A stretch of 64,000 bases of DNA from Euphorbia lathyris. Taxonomy: Eukaryota > Streptophyta > Magnoliopsida > Malpighiales > Euphorbiaceae. The stretch spans positions 35,803,501-35,867,500 of the forward strand of contig NC_088915.1 in NCBI RefSeq assembly GCF_963576675.1. The letters run 5' to 3'. Positions 31,880 to 43,580 of the stretch are shown one piece after another. The first letter of the stretch is position 1. Every line of letters starts with the position of its first letter. The position numbers were made by a program, and so were the translations under genes. The notes under the pieces are model-generated. The model searched no databases and had not been told where the DNA came from. It saw only the letters and a list, made by a program, of their open reading frames with translations.

Positions 31880-32922
31880 GGGTAAATAATTTATTAGTCT
31901 CTGAGTTTGTACATATTATACTAGTTAGTCCTTTTATTTTTAAAAGCACACTATAACATTCTTAAGTTTTGACAAAACTAATCATTTAGTCTCTTCATCC
32001 ATAAATTATATACAAAATGATAAGTTTGTTCTTCTTCACTATAATTTTCATCTATATTTAATTAAGTTGTATCAAATTTTATTTATATCAATAATTAAAA
32101 TTATTTTAATAAATAATTGTAAATAAAATGATAAATTTATTAATCTACTATAAATTACTTTAGTGTTTTATAATATTCGATAAATCAATATATTAAAAAA
32201 TTAATGTAGTATTTAACTATTTTTTTAATAAACCAATTAATATTGAGTTGATTGGTAAAAGACTTCAAGTCGTGTAAACTAAAAATCTTGAATTCGAACC
32301 TTAGTATACGTAAAAAAAAATTAATTGGAAGAAAATCATCCTAAAGTCTAACAAATCTTGAACCGGGCAATCAGATAAATTATATATAAAAAATATTTTT
32401 TACTAAAATAGTGTGCAATAAAATTAATTAGAAATTATTTCATTCTTTCATTTTTTTTTTTAAAAAAAAGAAAGAAATTATTCATAAATTTTAGTTTTCT
32501 CATCAGGTTAAAAAACATTAATAACTATTTAACTTATATTTCATTTAGTCAATTATTATTTAATAAATTAGAAAGTCAATAATGTATGTATAACAATTAC
32601 CACGTAAAATAGATATTATATAAATAATATATTTAAATTATAATACTAAATTATTATAAAATTGATTATCTTTTTTTAATTAAAAATACACTATAATATA
32701 ATTTTATTAATTATATTAAATAAAAATAGATAAAACTTAATTAAACGCATAAGAAAGTTAATTAGTGGTAGAAGGGAAAATTTGCCATTTTCTATAAAAT
32801 TTATGGATGAGAAACTAAGTAGTTAGTTTTGTCAAAACTCAGGGCTGTTATAGTGTTTCGAAAAACGGAGGGACTAACTAGTCTAATGTGTACAAACTTA
32901 GAGACTAATAAATTATTTACCC
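31880..32922. mobile_element. MULE-type MITE with about 120-bp TIRs
   Basis: The left end GGGTAAATAATTTATTAGTC is inverted at the right end (GACTAATAAATTATTTACCC). The TIRs include GTTTTGACAAAACT and continue for about 120 bp. The interior is very AT-rich and has no gene. The flanks TCCATATAA and TAATAATAA do not form a clean TSD. Confidence 0.8.
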
Positions 32923-32956
32923 TAATAATAATTCAAAGGGGAGGAGCAATATAGCT

Positions 32957-33220
32957 TGATTCGGGATGTGAATCAGGGCCTCAAGGCCCAGGAAGGCCCA
33001 AGGCCCAAACGCCCTCTATAAATAACACAGCTCAGCTATGGAGGTGAGGCGGGTAACTCTTTCTAACTCTCACACTATCGATTAATAGACACTCTTGAGC
33101 TACTAACTGTCTTGACCGTCGGAGTATCCGCAGGGACCCTTCCCGGCGCAGGGACGAACATCCAGGGAGCCAGATCTCATTAGCGAAGGCTCGGACCACT
33201 GTATTCGCATTCCCAGATAA
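32957..33220 (+). repeat. 5' LTR of element C
   Basis: 264 bp, starting TGATTCGGGATGTGAATCA (itself an inverted repeat TGATTC/GAATCA) and ending CCCAGATAA. The TSD places the end at AA instead of the usual CA. A TATA box, CTATAAATA, is at 33015-33023. Confidence 0.93.
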
Positions 33221-33222
33221 TT

Positions 33223-33272
33223 TGGTGCGGTGAACGTGGATCGAACACGTGACCTTCAGATCTTCAGTCTGA
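33223..33272 (+). other. Extended primer binding site: about 50 nt complementary to tRNA-Phe
   Basis: After a TT spacer the sequence begins TGGTGCGGTGAACGTGGA and continues TCGAACACGTGACCTTCAGA, TCTTCAGTCTGA. This is the complement of plant tRNA-Phe(GAA) from the CCA end back to position 27, including T loop, variable loop and anticodon. As I recall plant tRNA-Phe, only the two bases opposite positions 49 and 65 differ, and these are partners in the T stem (A-U instead of G-C). Match is lost at position 26. A normal PBS covers 18 nt. Confidence 0.85.
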
Positions 33273-33332
33273 ATGCAAACCCCTAATGACTCGGCACCAA
33301 CTGTAGTACCCGAAGCTGGAGCAACCAGCTCC

Positions 33333-36300
33333 ATGACGCACGCCGGAGGCGCGATCCCAAACCTTCCAATCTCCCCCAGAAACCTTGGGCCTTTGATGGA
33401 GGAGGTAGGCCCTGAAGAAGAGTAGACCTTCAACACCACTCAACTCCTCAACGCAATCCAAGGTTTTCAAACGACCCAGGCCGTACACACGGCGACTCAA
33501 ATGAAGATCATAGACCAGCAAAGAAGCCTGCAGGAGGAGAACGCCAAAATATGGCAATACCTTAAAGAGGCGGCAGAAATACAGAAAGAGGGAACTTTGC
33601 CGGAGCAGGCCGCAGGGGCGGTGGTCATCGCGGGAAGAGGAGCCGGGCCCGTTGCGACCAGTGAGGGCGAGGAGCGGTGAGAGGGGACTACAGTCGTGAA
33701 TAGCGAAGAGTTGTTGGAACTGAAGATTCAACGTTTTCTCGACAAAAGGGCCCCCGGGGGCGTGATGGGAGGAAGCATCACCTCTAGCAAAACACCACTG
33801 GTGCAAAGGATCATCGAGACGAGGTTCCCACGCGACTGGAAAGCTCCTCGACTAACCCAATATTCAGGGACCGAGGATCCCAACGACCATGTGGCATCAT
33901 TCATGAGCACCATCAATTTATACTCGAAGGATGAGGACATCATGTGCAAGGTCTTCCCCACCACCCTCTCATCCAGTGCGCAGGAATGGTATCGGGGACT
34001 CGCCTCAGAATCCATTAATTCTTTTGATCTCCTAAAGGATCTTTTCCTCTCCCGCTTTGCCGCAGCGGCGAAAGTCAGGAAGATCAGTTCGGACCTCAAC
34101 GGGCTCAAGCAGCGAACAACCGAGCCTCTGCGCAATTTCCTCTCAAGGTTTCATCACATGGCCTCACAAGTTAAAGGCCTCAACCTGGAGGTGGCCCACG
34201 ACGCCTTGGCAAAAGGGACCACTTGCGAGCCTCTAAAGCAGAAGTGTTTCCGAAAGATGCCAAGATCTTTCGAAGAGCTGATGACCATGGCACAGACATT
34301 TGTCAGATACGATGATTGTGACCGGCCCACCGGCTACGAGGAGACAGAAAGGGACAAGGCCAAAGGCGACGCGCACAAGCAGGATAGAGGCAGGCCGATC
34401 CCGGAATCGCGTGAGGAGGCTCGAATCTGCAAGGAGGCTCCGATGCCCTTTCCGGCCCGGACCGAGCGCGCCAACCCGGAGCGTAGGGGAGATCGATCCC
34501 GGGGCAAGAAGGTGCATTACACGGTACAGAGTCAGCCTCGCCGATTCACACAGCAGGTTCCGGCCGGCGACAAGGGCAAAACCCGGGCAGAGAAGGAATA
34601 CTGCAAGTATCACAGATCCTCCGAACATTCCACGGAGAACTGCTATCAACTACAAAAGGAGATCGAGCGGATCACGGAGCAGGGCGCGCCACCAAAGGCG
34701 AGCAGGCAAAGGGAGCAAAGCCCGAAGCAGAGGGAAGCGGGGCGAGCAGAGGAGCCAAAGAGGCCAAGGTACCATGGGGAAATACACGTCATAAGGGAAG
34801 GAGCACCAGCACTTTCCGCACCACCCGAGAGCTCCCGTAAAAGAAAGGCCATCAGACAGACACTAACGGTGCAACCTCCACTCCGTACCAGCCATTCGGA
34901 GGCTCTTGTTGTCACCATTAGCATCGCAGGTTTTAAAACACACCGAGTGCTTGTAGACACAGGGAGTTCGGTGAACTTGCTCACCTGGGCAGCACTCCGC
35001 GCAATGAAGAATACTCGCACTGCCCTCCGGGCCGGGACTTTCCCTTTGGTTGGCCTCTCAGAAATCGAAGTACCGGTAAAAGGAGTTATCACACTACCGA
35101 CTATCTTCACCGAAGGGGTCGAGGAAATCGAGGATACCGCAGAGTGGGTGGTGGTCGATATCCCCCTGGCTTACAATGCTATTATCGGAAGGCCTCTTCT
35201 AGCCACCCTGAGGGCCACGGTGGATATCTCCGGACTATGCTTGACTTTGCCCCTTCCGCGTGGAAGGATCACCATCCAGGGAGATCGTATGCTGGCCAAA
35301 AGATTGCAATGGGAGGCGACTCAGCCTCGAACAACGCTCTACCTAGAGGACGGTCTGATGGACATGAGGGGTTACAATCCCGTGCCCATTGAACCAGTCG
35401 ATGACTGTATCCTCGGGGATAACAAGATAGTGAAAATGGGAACAAAACTCGCTTCCGCGTTAGCCGAAGAGATCAAGGCTGTCCTAACAGAGCATTCGGA
35501 TGTGTTCTCCTGGTGCACCGAGGACATCACGGGGGTCGCACCTGAGCAAGCACTACACAAGCTGAGCATCGACCCCTCTGTCGAACCAGTGAAGCAGAGG
35601 ATGCGAGTGCAGGCGAAGGACAAGCAGGCAGCAGTAAAAGAAGAAATTGACAAACTTCTAGCTGTAAAGTTTATCCACGAGATCAACTATCCGGACTGGC
35701 TTTCTAACGTTGTACTTGTAAAGAAAGCCAACGGAAAGTACCGCATGTGTGTAGATTTTATGAATGTCAATAAAGCTTGTCCCAAGGATTCTTATCCGCT
35801 GCCTAACATAGATCAACTCCTTGATCAAACTGCCGGTCGGAAGATCTTGTCTCAGTTTGATGCCATCGCTGGTTTCCAGCAGATCCCTTTAGACCCAGCC
35901 GACGCTGAGAAAACCTCGTTCATTACACACGAAGGCACATATTGTTACAATGTCATGCCTTTCGGGTTAAAGAATGCAGGGGCCACGTACCAGCGTTTGG
36001 TAGATAAGATGTTCGCCCATCTCATTGGCAAGACGGTACAAGTGTATATCGACGACATGGTGGTCCTAAGCACCGAAGAAGGCGACCATTCGCAAGATTT
36101 AGCAGAAGTATTTAAAATCTTCAGAGACTATAACCTCAAGCTGAATTCGGAAAAATGTTTCTTCGGAATTCGCAGTGGCAAATTCCTGGGTTGCGTGGTA
36201 TCAGAAAAGGGCATCGAGCCTAACCCCGCAAAAATCGAAGCAATTCTAGCAATGGAACCACCGCGCGATCTGCAAGGGGTTCAAAGGCTCAATGGAAGAA

Positions 36301-38621
36301 TCATCGCTTTGGGACGTTTCATCTCCTGCTCGGCGCAGCGGTGTCTCCCCTTCTATAAAGCAATCAAGAAGGAGCATCCCTTTAGGTGGTCTACGGATTG
36401 CCAGGCCGCGTTCAACGCCATAAAAACTTTCCTCGCAACACCCCCTCTGCTCTCGGTGCCAAAACCAAAGCGGGACATTCACTTATACTTCACCATTACG
36501 GATAAAACAGTGGGAGTCGTCTTAACTCAAGAAGAGGGGACGGAGCTTTTTCCAATCTACTTTCTGAGCAAAGTGCTGAAGGGAGCTGAAACCCGATACT
36601 CCGAGGTTGAAAAAGCCCTATTCGCCATCACTCAAGCTTCAGAGCGTCTGAGACCATATTTCCAAGCGCATACGGTTGTGGTCAGAACCAATTATCCGCT
36701 AAAAAAGGCCGTCCAGAGACCAGAGGTTTCTGGGCGTATCACCAACTGGTCCGTTCGGCTCTCCCATTTTGACGTATGTTTTGAGCCCCACACGACGATT
36801 AGGGCTCAGGCGCTATCCGATTTTATCGTCGAATTTACCGGCTGTACTACCACCAAGCCTACGACAACGACAGCCCTCACTGACGACATCTGGACTATGA
36901 GCATAGATGGGTCCTGCACTCCAGGACGGGCAGGTGCTGGCATAGCCATTCAAGGACCCGGCAATCTCCACATGCGGTACGCCGTTCGACTTAATTTCCC
37001 GACAACAAATAATCAGGCCGAATATGAGGCCTTGATTGCCGCTCTTCGGCTGTCGAAAACAATAGTGAACGGACGGCTAACAATATGCTCAGACTCAAAG
37101 CTTGTCGTTAGCCATGTCAGCGGCACTTACAAGGCAAAGGACCCAACAATGTGCCAGTACCTGGCCCTCGCCACGTCCCTGATCAATGACCTCAGGACAA
37201 AAGGAGTAACCCTTGACCTGGTGCTAGTACCGCGAGAAGAGAACGAGGAGGCAGACACTATCGCCGCTCTTACAACAGGCGAACGGTCCAATGACCCGCT
37301 CACCTTAATCGAAATCGGAGGTGCCCCGGCTATTCGCATCGAGAGCTCACTGCAGATCGACTCAGCAGACACTGCGGCAGGAGGATGGAGAAGCCCAATT
37401 ATCAGATATCTTCAGAATGGGACACTCCCAGCAGATCGGACAGCGGCATCCCTGGTGGTCCGGCGTTCTTGGCGTTATGCATTGCATGATGGCTTACTTT
37501 ATCGCAAATCCGCCACGCATCCCTGGTTGCGCTGTGTATTCGAGGAAGAGGGGGATCACTGTCTTAAGGAAATTCACCAGGGCGTCTGTAGCTCGTATCA
37601 GGGCACCCGAACAATTACGAAGAAGGCCCGGCTCCAGGGTTTCTACTGGCAGACCATGGATTCCGATGCAACGCGTCTAGTCCGCAGTTGTTAGGCATGT
37701 CAACTACACGCCAATACTCATCACGCCCCGGCGGCTCCATTCCAAGGTATCATCACACCTTGGCCATTCGCGGTATGGGGCATCGACCTGCTAGGCCCCT
37801 TCCCGATGGCTTTAGCACAAAAGCGTTTCATTATCGTGGCGGTCGATCACTTTACCAAATGGATCGAAGCTGAAGCCCTTGCCAAGATAACCGCGGACAA
37901 CGTTATCATTTTTCTCAAGCGAACAATTATATACCGATTCGGGGTCCCTCACTCCTTTATCACTGACAATGGGAAGCAGTTCGACTGCAGTCAATTTCGC
38001 GATTTTTGCACGGATTGGGGCATCAAAGGACGGTACACGTCGGTAGCTCACCCTCAGAGCAACGGCCTCACGGAGGTAAGCAACCGAACGCTCCTTCGAG
38101 GAATCAAAGCACGTTTATCCGACCAAGGCAGGGCATGGCCCGATCACATTACGGCAATCCTATGGTCATACCGCACCACCCCTCATACAGGAACAGGACG
38201 CACTCCTTTTTTCCTCGCTTATGGGGCAGAAGCAATGGCACCATCTGAGGTCATCCTTTGCTCCCCCCGATAAACCAGTTTCGAAGAAGTCGACAACAGC
38301 GCGGAGCTCAGGGAAGCCAGCGACCGACTTGAAGAAGAGCGCCTTAATGCTCTTTTACATATCACGACCCATAAGCAGAACATCGCGCGCTATCACGATA
38401 GACGAGTTCGCCCCCGCACTTTTCAGGTTGGAGACCTTGTGCTCAGGGAAGCCGCAGCTGCACAATCCCCTTTAGCTCAAGGAAAGCTCGGCCAATCATG
38501 GGAGGGGCCGTACAAGATCGACACTGTTCTCCACAATGGGGCTTACAAGATCGCCTCTTTAGACGGGATGGTCTACGACAACAACTGGAATATCCAAACG
38601 TTAAAGAAATATTATCAATAG
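33333..38621 (+). pseudogene. gag-pol of element C: one 1763-codon frame with four in-frame stops
   Basis: The ATG at 33333 opens a frame that stays in register to 38621. Stops interrupt it at 33423 (TAG), 33678 (TGA), 37692 (TAG) and 38271 (TAA); no indel is seen. Domains in order: helical Gag start, capsid (SAQEWYRGL), knuckle CKYHRSSEHSTENC at about 34610, protease LVDTGSSVN at about 34950, RT with CVDFMNVNKACPKD and VYIDDMV at 36044, gypsy RNase H, archaeal-type RNase H (SIDGSCTPGRAGAGIAI, NNQAEYEAL, ICSDSKLV) at about 36900-37280, and integrase with DDE in WGIDLLG, ITDNGKQF and NGLTEVSN. The integrase zinc site has Tyr where the second His is expected (HQGVCSSYQG). Confidence 0.93.
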
Positions 38622-38660
38622 CTTGTACACAAGAATCACGATTCATGAATATATTTTGGT

Positions 38661-38960
38661 CACATCGTCTAACATCATTTTGTTAACGATTTTGAGCGAG
38701 CAGAACTCTATCGCTTTCTCCGCCAACTAAACATTCAAATGTTAGCATCAGGCTCTTCGATCATATCGAACGCCTCCTACATCGTCTAACAATATCATCT
38801 TGTTAACGATTTTGAGCGAGCAGAACTCTATCGCGTTCTCCGCCAACTAAACATTCAAATGTTAGCATCAGGCTCTTCGATCATATCGAACGCCTCCTAC
38901 ATCGTCATATTGTGAACGACTTTGAGCAAGCAGAACTCTGTCCCGTTTTTCGCTCCATTT
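38661..38960 (+). repeat. About 119-bp tandem repeat (2.5 copies) after pol of element C
   Basis: The unit starts CATCGTCTAACA and includes TTTTGAGCGAGCAGAACTCT and CAGGCTCTTCGATCATATCG. Two nearly identical copies are followed by a partial third. It is another case of tandem repeats in the 3' UTR of a Tat element. Confidence 0.88.
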
Positions 38961-39199
38961 AACTTACAAATAATATCATAAAACTCCTCGAGCATCCGAA
39001 TAGAACATCCGAATGTTATCATTTGAGTATCTCCACATAACATTCAAGTATTATCACAAGAAAAGCGGATAGATTGAAATAAACTCGCAAATTACAAGAT
39101 CAACTAAAATATCAAACTACAACAAAATCACTCCTGCTACAAAGAGCCATTGCAAACATCCCTATGGTTACATCAAACGCATAAACAAACCTAACACAT

Positions 39200-39985
39200 T
39201 CAGGTGGATCGAGGACAATCAGGGTTCGGGATAGCCTCCTCGTCCATCAAACCTTGATGCATCGCTCTCCAGTCCACACACTCATCGGTATTGTGGCCGT
39301 TCTGCCTATGATACAAACAGGCTTTGCCCACATGTGTCACACGATGATTAGGATTAACAGGAACGGGACCAAGACTACCCTGCCTCGCGAACTCCAAGAA
39401 AACCACACTTCGAGGTTTGATGGGATCGACGAACATCGGTCCATACGGACGCATTGGCGAGGCATGGCGCCCTACTCGCCGGTACTCCGTCTCAGGAGGC
39501 AAGTTTATCACCCTTTCCATCTCATCAGCTAGAAGCCTTTTTATCCAGGAAGGATGCGGATTAAGCACCGGAGCGACGGTTTCATCGGGTTAGAGATACC
39601 TGATGCCCTCGGTTTCATCGGGTTAGAGATACCTGATGCCCTCATGAGACCATATTTTCTTTTCTGTCGAAGAGAGCGCACTAACAACTACCTCACAGGA
39701 ATCGGTGACGGATCCAGTATAGGGAACGGAATTCTCACTCTCCACTTTCCTCCTTTGAGAGGCCCAGTCCCGGTTCATCCAAACAGGGGACGAATACTTC
39801 ACCTTCCTTTCCAGATCGCGCTCCTCAGACGGGGGACAATAGACATAGGGATGTGGCATCGCTGATATTGCCTTTTGCACCTCCAGCACGCGGGCTGGAT
39901 CGATGACGTCCCGAAGCGACAGTTCTCCGAGAAGATTAGTTAAAAAAGAAAAGGAAAAGGCGAAAGAAGAATTGCAAGTCCACAA
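39200..39985 (-). CDS. Second antisense ORF of element C with a Gag-type knuckle
   Basis: Two minus-strand segments, 39985-39623 and 39568-39200, are separated by a stop inside a perfect 33-bp tandem duplication (39578-39643). The first has VIDPARVLEVQKAISAMPHP; the second ends with CLYHRQNGHNTDECVDW. The pattern C-x2-H-x4-H-x4-C is the same as the Gag knuckle of Tat elements (CKYHRSSEHSTENC on the sense strand here). It therefore looks like a Gag-derived zinc-binding segment coded on the opposite strand. Whether the pieces are exons or one broken frame is not resolved. Confidence 0.5.
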
Positions 39986-40168
39986 CGAAAAATCCGGTTC
40001 CTATTTATAGCAAAACGGAGAAAAGACATGAAAGACATCACAATGAACTCCAATCAAATCAACGTGCAGGACACATAATTAGAATACCACAATATCACAA
40101 AAAAGATTCAGATTGTACGGGTCATCATTACATCTTTGAAAGCAAAAGAGCAAAGTACAAACTGCCTA

Positions 40169-42764
40169 CTACTGTTTCTTGAAACGACCACAAAATTCGA
40201 CAGCCTTCGCCTGGGCAGCTTTGTCATACACATTCGGAGCAAAGATCACCTCCGGAGGAACCTTGTAACCTGCGGAGTGAGCGGCGGTGATCAGCATCAT
40301 ACGATCCAGCTTTATGAGTTTCTCCTCGCGCTGACCAGCGAGAGCACGAAGATCAGCAGCCTCTTTCCGGGCAACTTCCAGTTGTTGCCTAAGGGAGACG
40401 TTCTCTTCGGACAACACTGCCACCTGTCCCATTTTCTCCTTCACAGTCTCCGCCACTCGGTGAGTCCACCCAACAGCCATCCTGAGAAACACCCTGTACG
40501 CGCAAATCTCCTCGACATCTTGTTTCAACTTTTTAGAGAGCTCCACTAGACCGGCCGTCTCTACTTTCAGTTTCTCGGACAAAACAGTAATCTCGGCCGC
40601 ACGACGTTCCAGAAGCTCTCCCGCAGCTACCAATCTCTTATTTGCCTCCTCAAAATTGCCAACAGATCTCCGCAGACCGTTTTCCATATCACGAAAAGCT
40701 TGATCGTCATTAACGCACATGTCAAAGACCCTGGTTGCATTCTGGATAGCCTGCATAAGATAACACAAGTTAAAGATAAAAATCATGAAAGACAAATCTA
40801 GGCTAACAATGCGGATAGGAAAACCCACCACACCAAGGGCCGATAAGGTTTCCAGGCCCAGGTTCATTTTTGAAGCCCCCTCCATCCGCTGATGCTCTCC
40901 GGGGACCCTGGCAACGCGAGCCATCGCGCGAGCTAGATCGGAAGTCATCATATCAGAGTGCACCGATAAATTCATGACATAGTCCCTAAACTTGGAGATT
41001 TTCGTTTCCATCCTCTTAACCATTTCCGGATGATCTCCGACTCGATCCGGCACGTCAGCAGACAGCTCGGTCCCGCCATCAGTATAGGACTTCTTGGCAC
41101 CCTCGCTGGCCCCATCTGCGTTTTCCCCGACAGGCTTTTCCCCGGCCCCAGATTCATCAACAGTTTTCCCCGTACCCCTTTTTCGCTTCCGAGCAAGCAC
41201 CCCATGATTCAGACTGCCGCCTTTTTCCTCTTCAATAACGGTCAACTCCACATTGCCCTCGAGCTACTTGGTAGCTGGATCATTCACGGGCTGTCCTTGC
41301 GGAACATCGACTATTCCGTCAGCATCTTCTCGCGCATCAAGAACCCCTCCAATACTTTGCACCACTTGATTCGCGTCTTCGAGCGAGGAAAACGAAGCCA
41401 ATGAACCCGAAGCTCCTCCGAACGCCTCATCAGCGGTCTCCAGACCAACACTGAATTCATTGGGGTCAAAGTCCATGCTGACGCGGGGATCTCCTGGACC
41501 TGCAAACACAGAAGGAAAAAAGTACACTAAGGCATTCCGAATACACAACAGAGCATTACGTGCGACATAATTCACAAAGCAAGTTAAAATCCCAGCCCCT
41601 CACCTACAACGGCAACATTCACCGAGATCGCCTCCAATTCCGCCAATTCGCCAGCCTTGAAGTTATATCCCCTTTTCCATTTCTCAAAATCCGCAGCCGA
41701 CCACCCGGAAAGTTGAGCCATCCGCCATTGATTCCAGATGTAGTAATCGGCGGCCAGGAAATGACGAACTAACTCATCTACATCCTGCTTATGATCCTTA
41801 TCCGATGGGAGACCTTTCAAATATTTCACCAAATTTTCCTCAAAAGGCAGCTTCGGGCGGGTTTTCAGCCATCGACTGGAATCCATGGGGTCCTCGTTCC
41901 ATATGACCCTAAAAGGAAAGTCTCCATCGAGCTTCCTCACCAAGAAATAGCGGTGACGGTATTCGGATACTTTATCTTTCAAACCACCTATCACTTTGAA
42001 CTTCTGGTGGGAGAACGTAACATGCTGAGATCGGTGCCCCTTGCTTGTTTAAAAAACTCACGAAAAACCAGACCTGTTGCTCGGTACCCGGCAGATCGAC
42101 ACAGTGAATAGAAGGCGACCATCATTCTCCAGCCGTTTGGATGTATTTGCCCAGGGCACAGATCGTATTCCTTCAGCACTTCTACAAAAAAGGGCAGGAG
42201 CGGCAGCATCATCCCCGATTCAAACTGCTCCTCGTAAACAATGAGCTCATTGGCGCCACCCGCAGAGTGGGCTTGATTTTCTTCGCCTAGCGCAACCAAT
42301 TCGTAGGGTTGCCCGAGTCGATATACCGCAGATATCGCCGGCAGGTCTGCTGAGACGATTATACTATACGCATCTTCGACCGAAAGGGATTCCGGTCTCT
42401 TAGGACGCTCGGCTCTCTTAAAGCGCTTACCCTCGATACTAGAAGTCCCAAGAGATCGAGTCCACACCCTCTCGCGCATTTCTTCGTAAATCGCGGCAAG
42501 GGGCCGCTCCGCAGTAATCAGACCCTCCGGCACAACCACTACCACCTCTAGAACGCCGGCAGGACGCTCGACAGTAGGCGGCGGACGAACAACGGACTTC
42601 TTTCTTTTCTTCGTCGCACCGGCCACTGCGCTAGTTTCACTCTCCTTTTCCGCTCGCCTCTTTCGCGATATCGTTCGCGTCCGCGAAGTGTCACGAAGCG
42701 TGAAGTCACCAGGGGCAACCGCCGGCAGTCTGCTTAGGGCTCCCCGTGAAGAACCCTCTGACAT
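40169..42764 (-). pseudogene. Antisense cargo gene of element C: 'putative gypsy type transposon' domain plus coiled coil
   Basis: The ATG at 42764 starts MSEGSSRGALSRLPAV. An Arg/Lys-rich stretch is followed by a domain (MMLPLLPFFVEVLKEYDL, then QIHPNGWRMMVAFYSLCRS, later KDKVSEYRHRYFLVRK) resembling the plant family Pfam calls 'Putative gypsy type transposon' (Transposase_28). Exon ends can be placed at 41604, 41499-40829 and 40750-40169, with GT-AG introns. The last two exons form a long coiled coil (VTVLSEKLK-type heptads, VAVLSEENVSLRQQLEVARK). A frameshift near 42030 and an in-frame TAG near 41266 break the chain. It converges on gag-pol; its start is about 550 bp from the 3' LTR. Confidence 0.7.
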
Positions 42765-43300
42765 AATACCCCTCCCCAGAAAAGAAGAAATATAACAAAG
42801 AAAAACACAAAGCCAAGGCCAAGGAATTATACGACTAACCTTAGCAAAAGTTACGACAAACTGACGCGAGGAATCTCCCGAAGAGCAACGATAGTCAGAT
42901 GACCACCAAATATGCAGAGCACGAGCAAAAGAGGGCGGGCCGACACGGTCGCAGAAGGAAGGCAGCACCCACAGGAACCAAAAACAACGACAAAGATTCT
43001 CCCAGGAAAAATTTGAGGAAGAAATAAGAAGATTTCCACTTACCTCTTCTGATATTTATAGCAGGGGGGTGAAAGGCGCCGGCACAGCTCAATTTTTTCA
43101 ATAAATTTTTACGGCGCATGCGGGAGATTTAATTACAGACGCAATTAATGCGGCGCTACAAATAAAAAACGCATGCAGTGATCCCAAAGGTCTTTTCAAT
43201 TAACCCGACGAACTCTTCTTACAGTTGTCCACCATTTACCTGGGCGAGAAACAGTTGCAATCCCGAATTTTCTCGCATTAAATACTCGACTTAACTCCTC

Positions 43301-43316
43301 GGCGGGGGGGACTACA
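43301..43316 (+). other. Polypurine tract of element C
   Basis: GGCGGGGGGGACTACA directly precedes the 3' LTR start. Confidence 0.7.
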
Positions 43317-43580
43317 TGATTCGGGATGTGAATCAGGGCCTCAAGGCCCAGGAAGGCCCAAGGCCCAAACGCCCTCTATAAATAACACAGCTCAGCTACG
43401 GAGGTGAGGCGGGTAACTCTTTCTAACTCTCACACTATCGATTAATAGACACTCTTGACCTACTAACTGTCTTGACCGTCGGAGTATCCGCAGGGACCCT
43501 TCCCGGCGCAGGGACGAACATCCAGGGAGCCAGATCTCATTAGCGAAGGCTCGGACCACTGTATTCGCATTCCCAGATAA
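43317..43580 (+). repeat. 3' LTR of element C
   Basis: 264 bp, two substitutions relative to the 5' LTR (ATGG/ACGG and GAGC/GACC). Followed directly by the TSD TAGCT. Confidence 0.95.

Larger units (their letters stand above)
32957..43580 (+). mobile_element. Tat-lineage element C, full length, TSD TAGCT
   Basis: LTRs of 264 bp at both ends differ at 2 positions, and TAGCT is duplicated at 32952-32956 and 43581-43585, so insertion is recent. Internal order is a tRNA-Phe PBS of unusual length, one gag-pol frame with dual RNase H, a tandem repeat, two antisense ORFs and a PPT. The dual RNase H places it in the Tat lineage. Four in-frame stops in gag-pol make the copy non-autonomous. Confidence 0.95.

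Noticed and set aside
31871..32931. 9-bp TSD of the MITE at 31880-32922
   Set aside because: TCCATATAA and TAATAATAA agree at only 5 of 9 positions.
33223..33272. A tRNA-Phe gene on the minus strand
   Set aside because: Only positions 27-76 with CCA are present; the 5' half is missing and genomic tRNA genes lack an encoded CCA. The location directly after the LTR points to a PBS.
40136..40549. Plus-strand ORF of 137 codons in element C
   Set aside because: Shadow of the coiled-coil exon of the antisense cargo gene.
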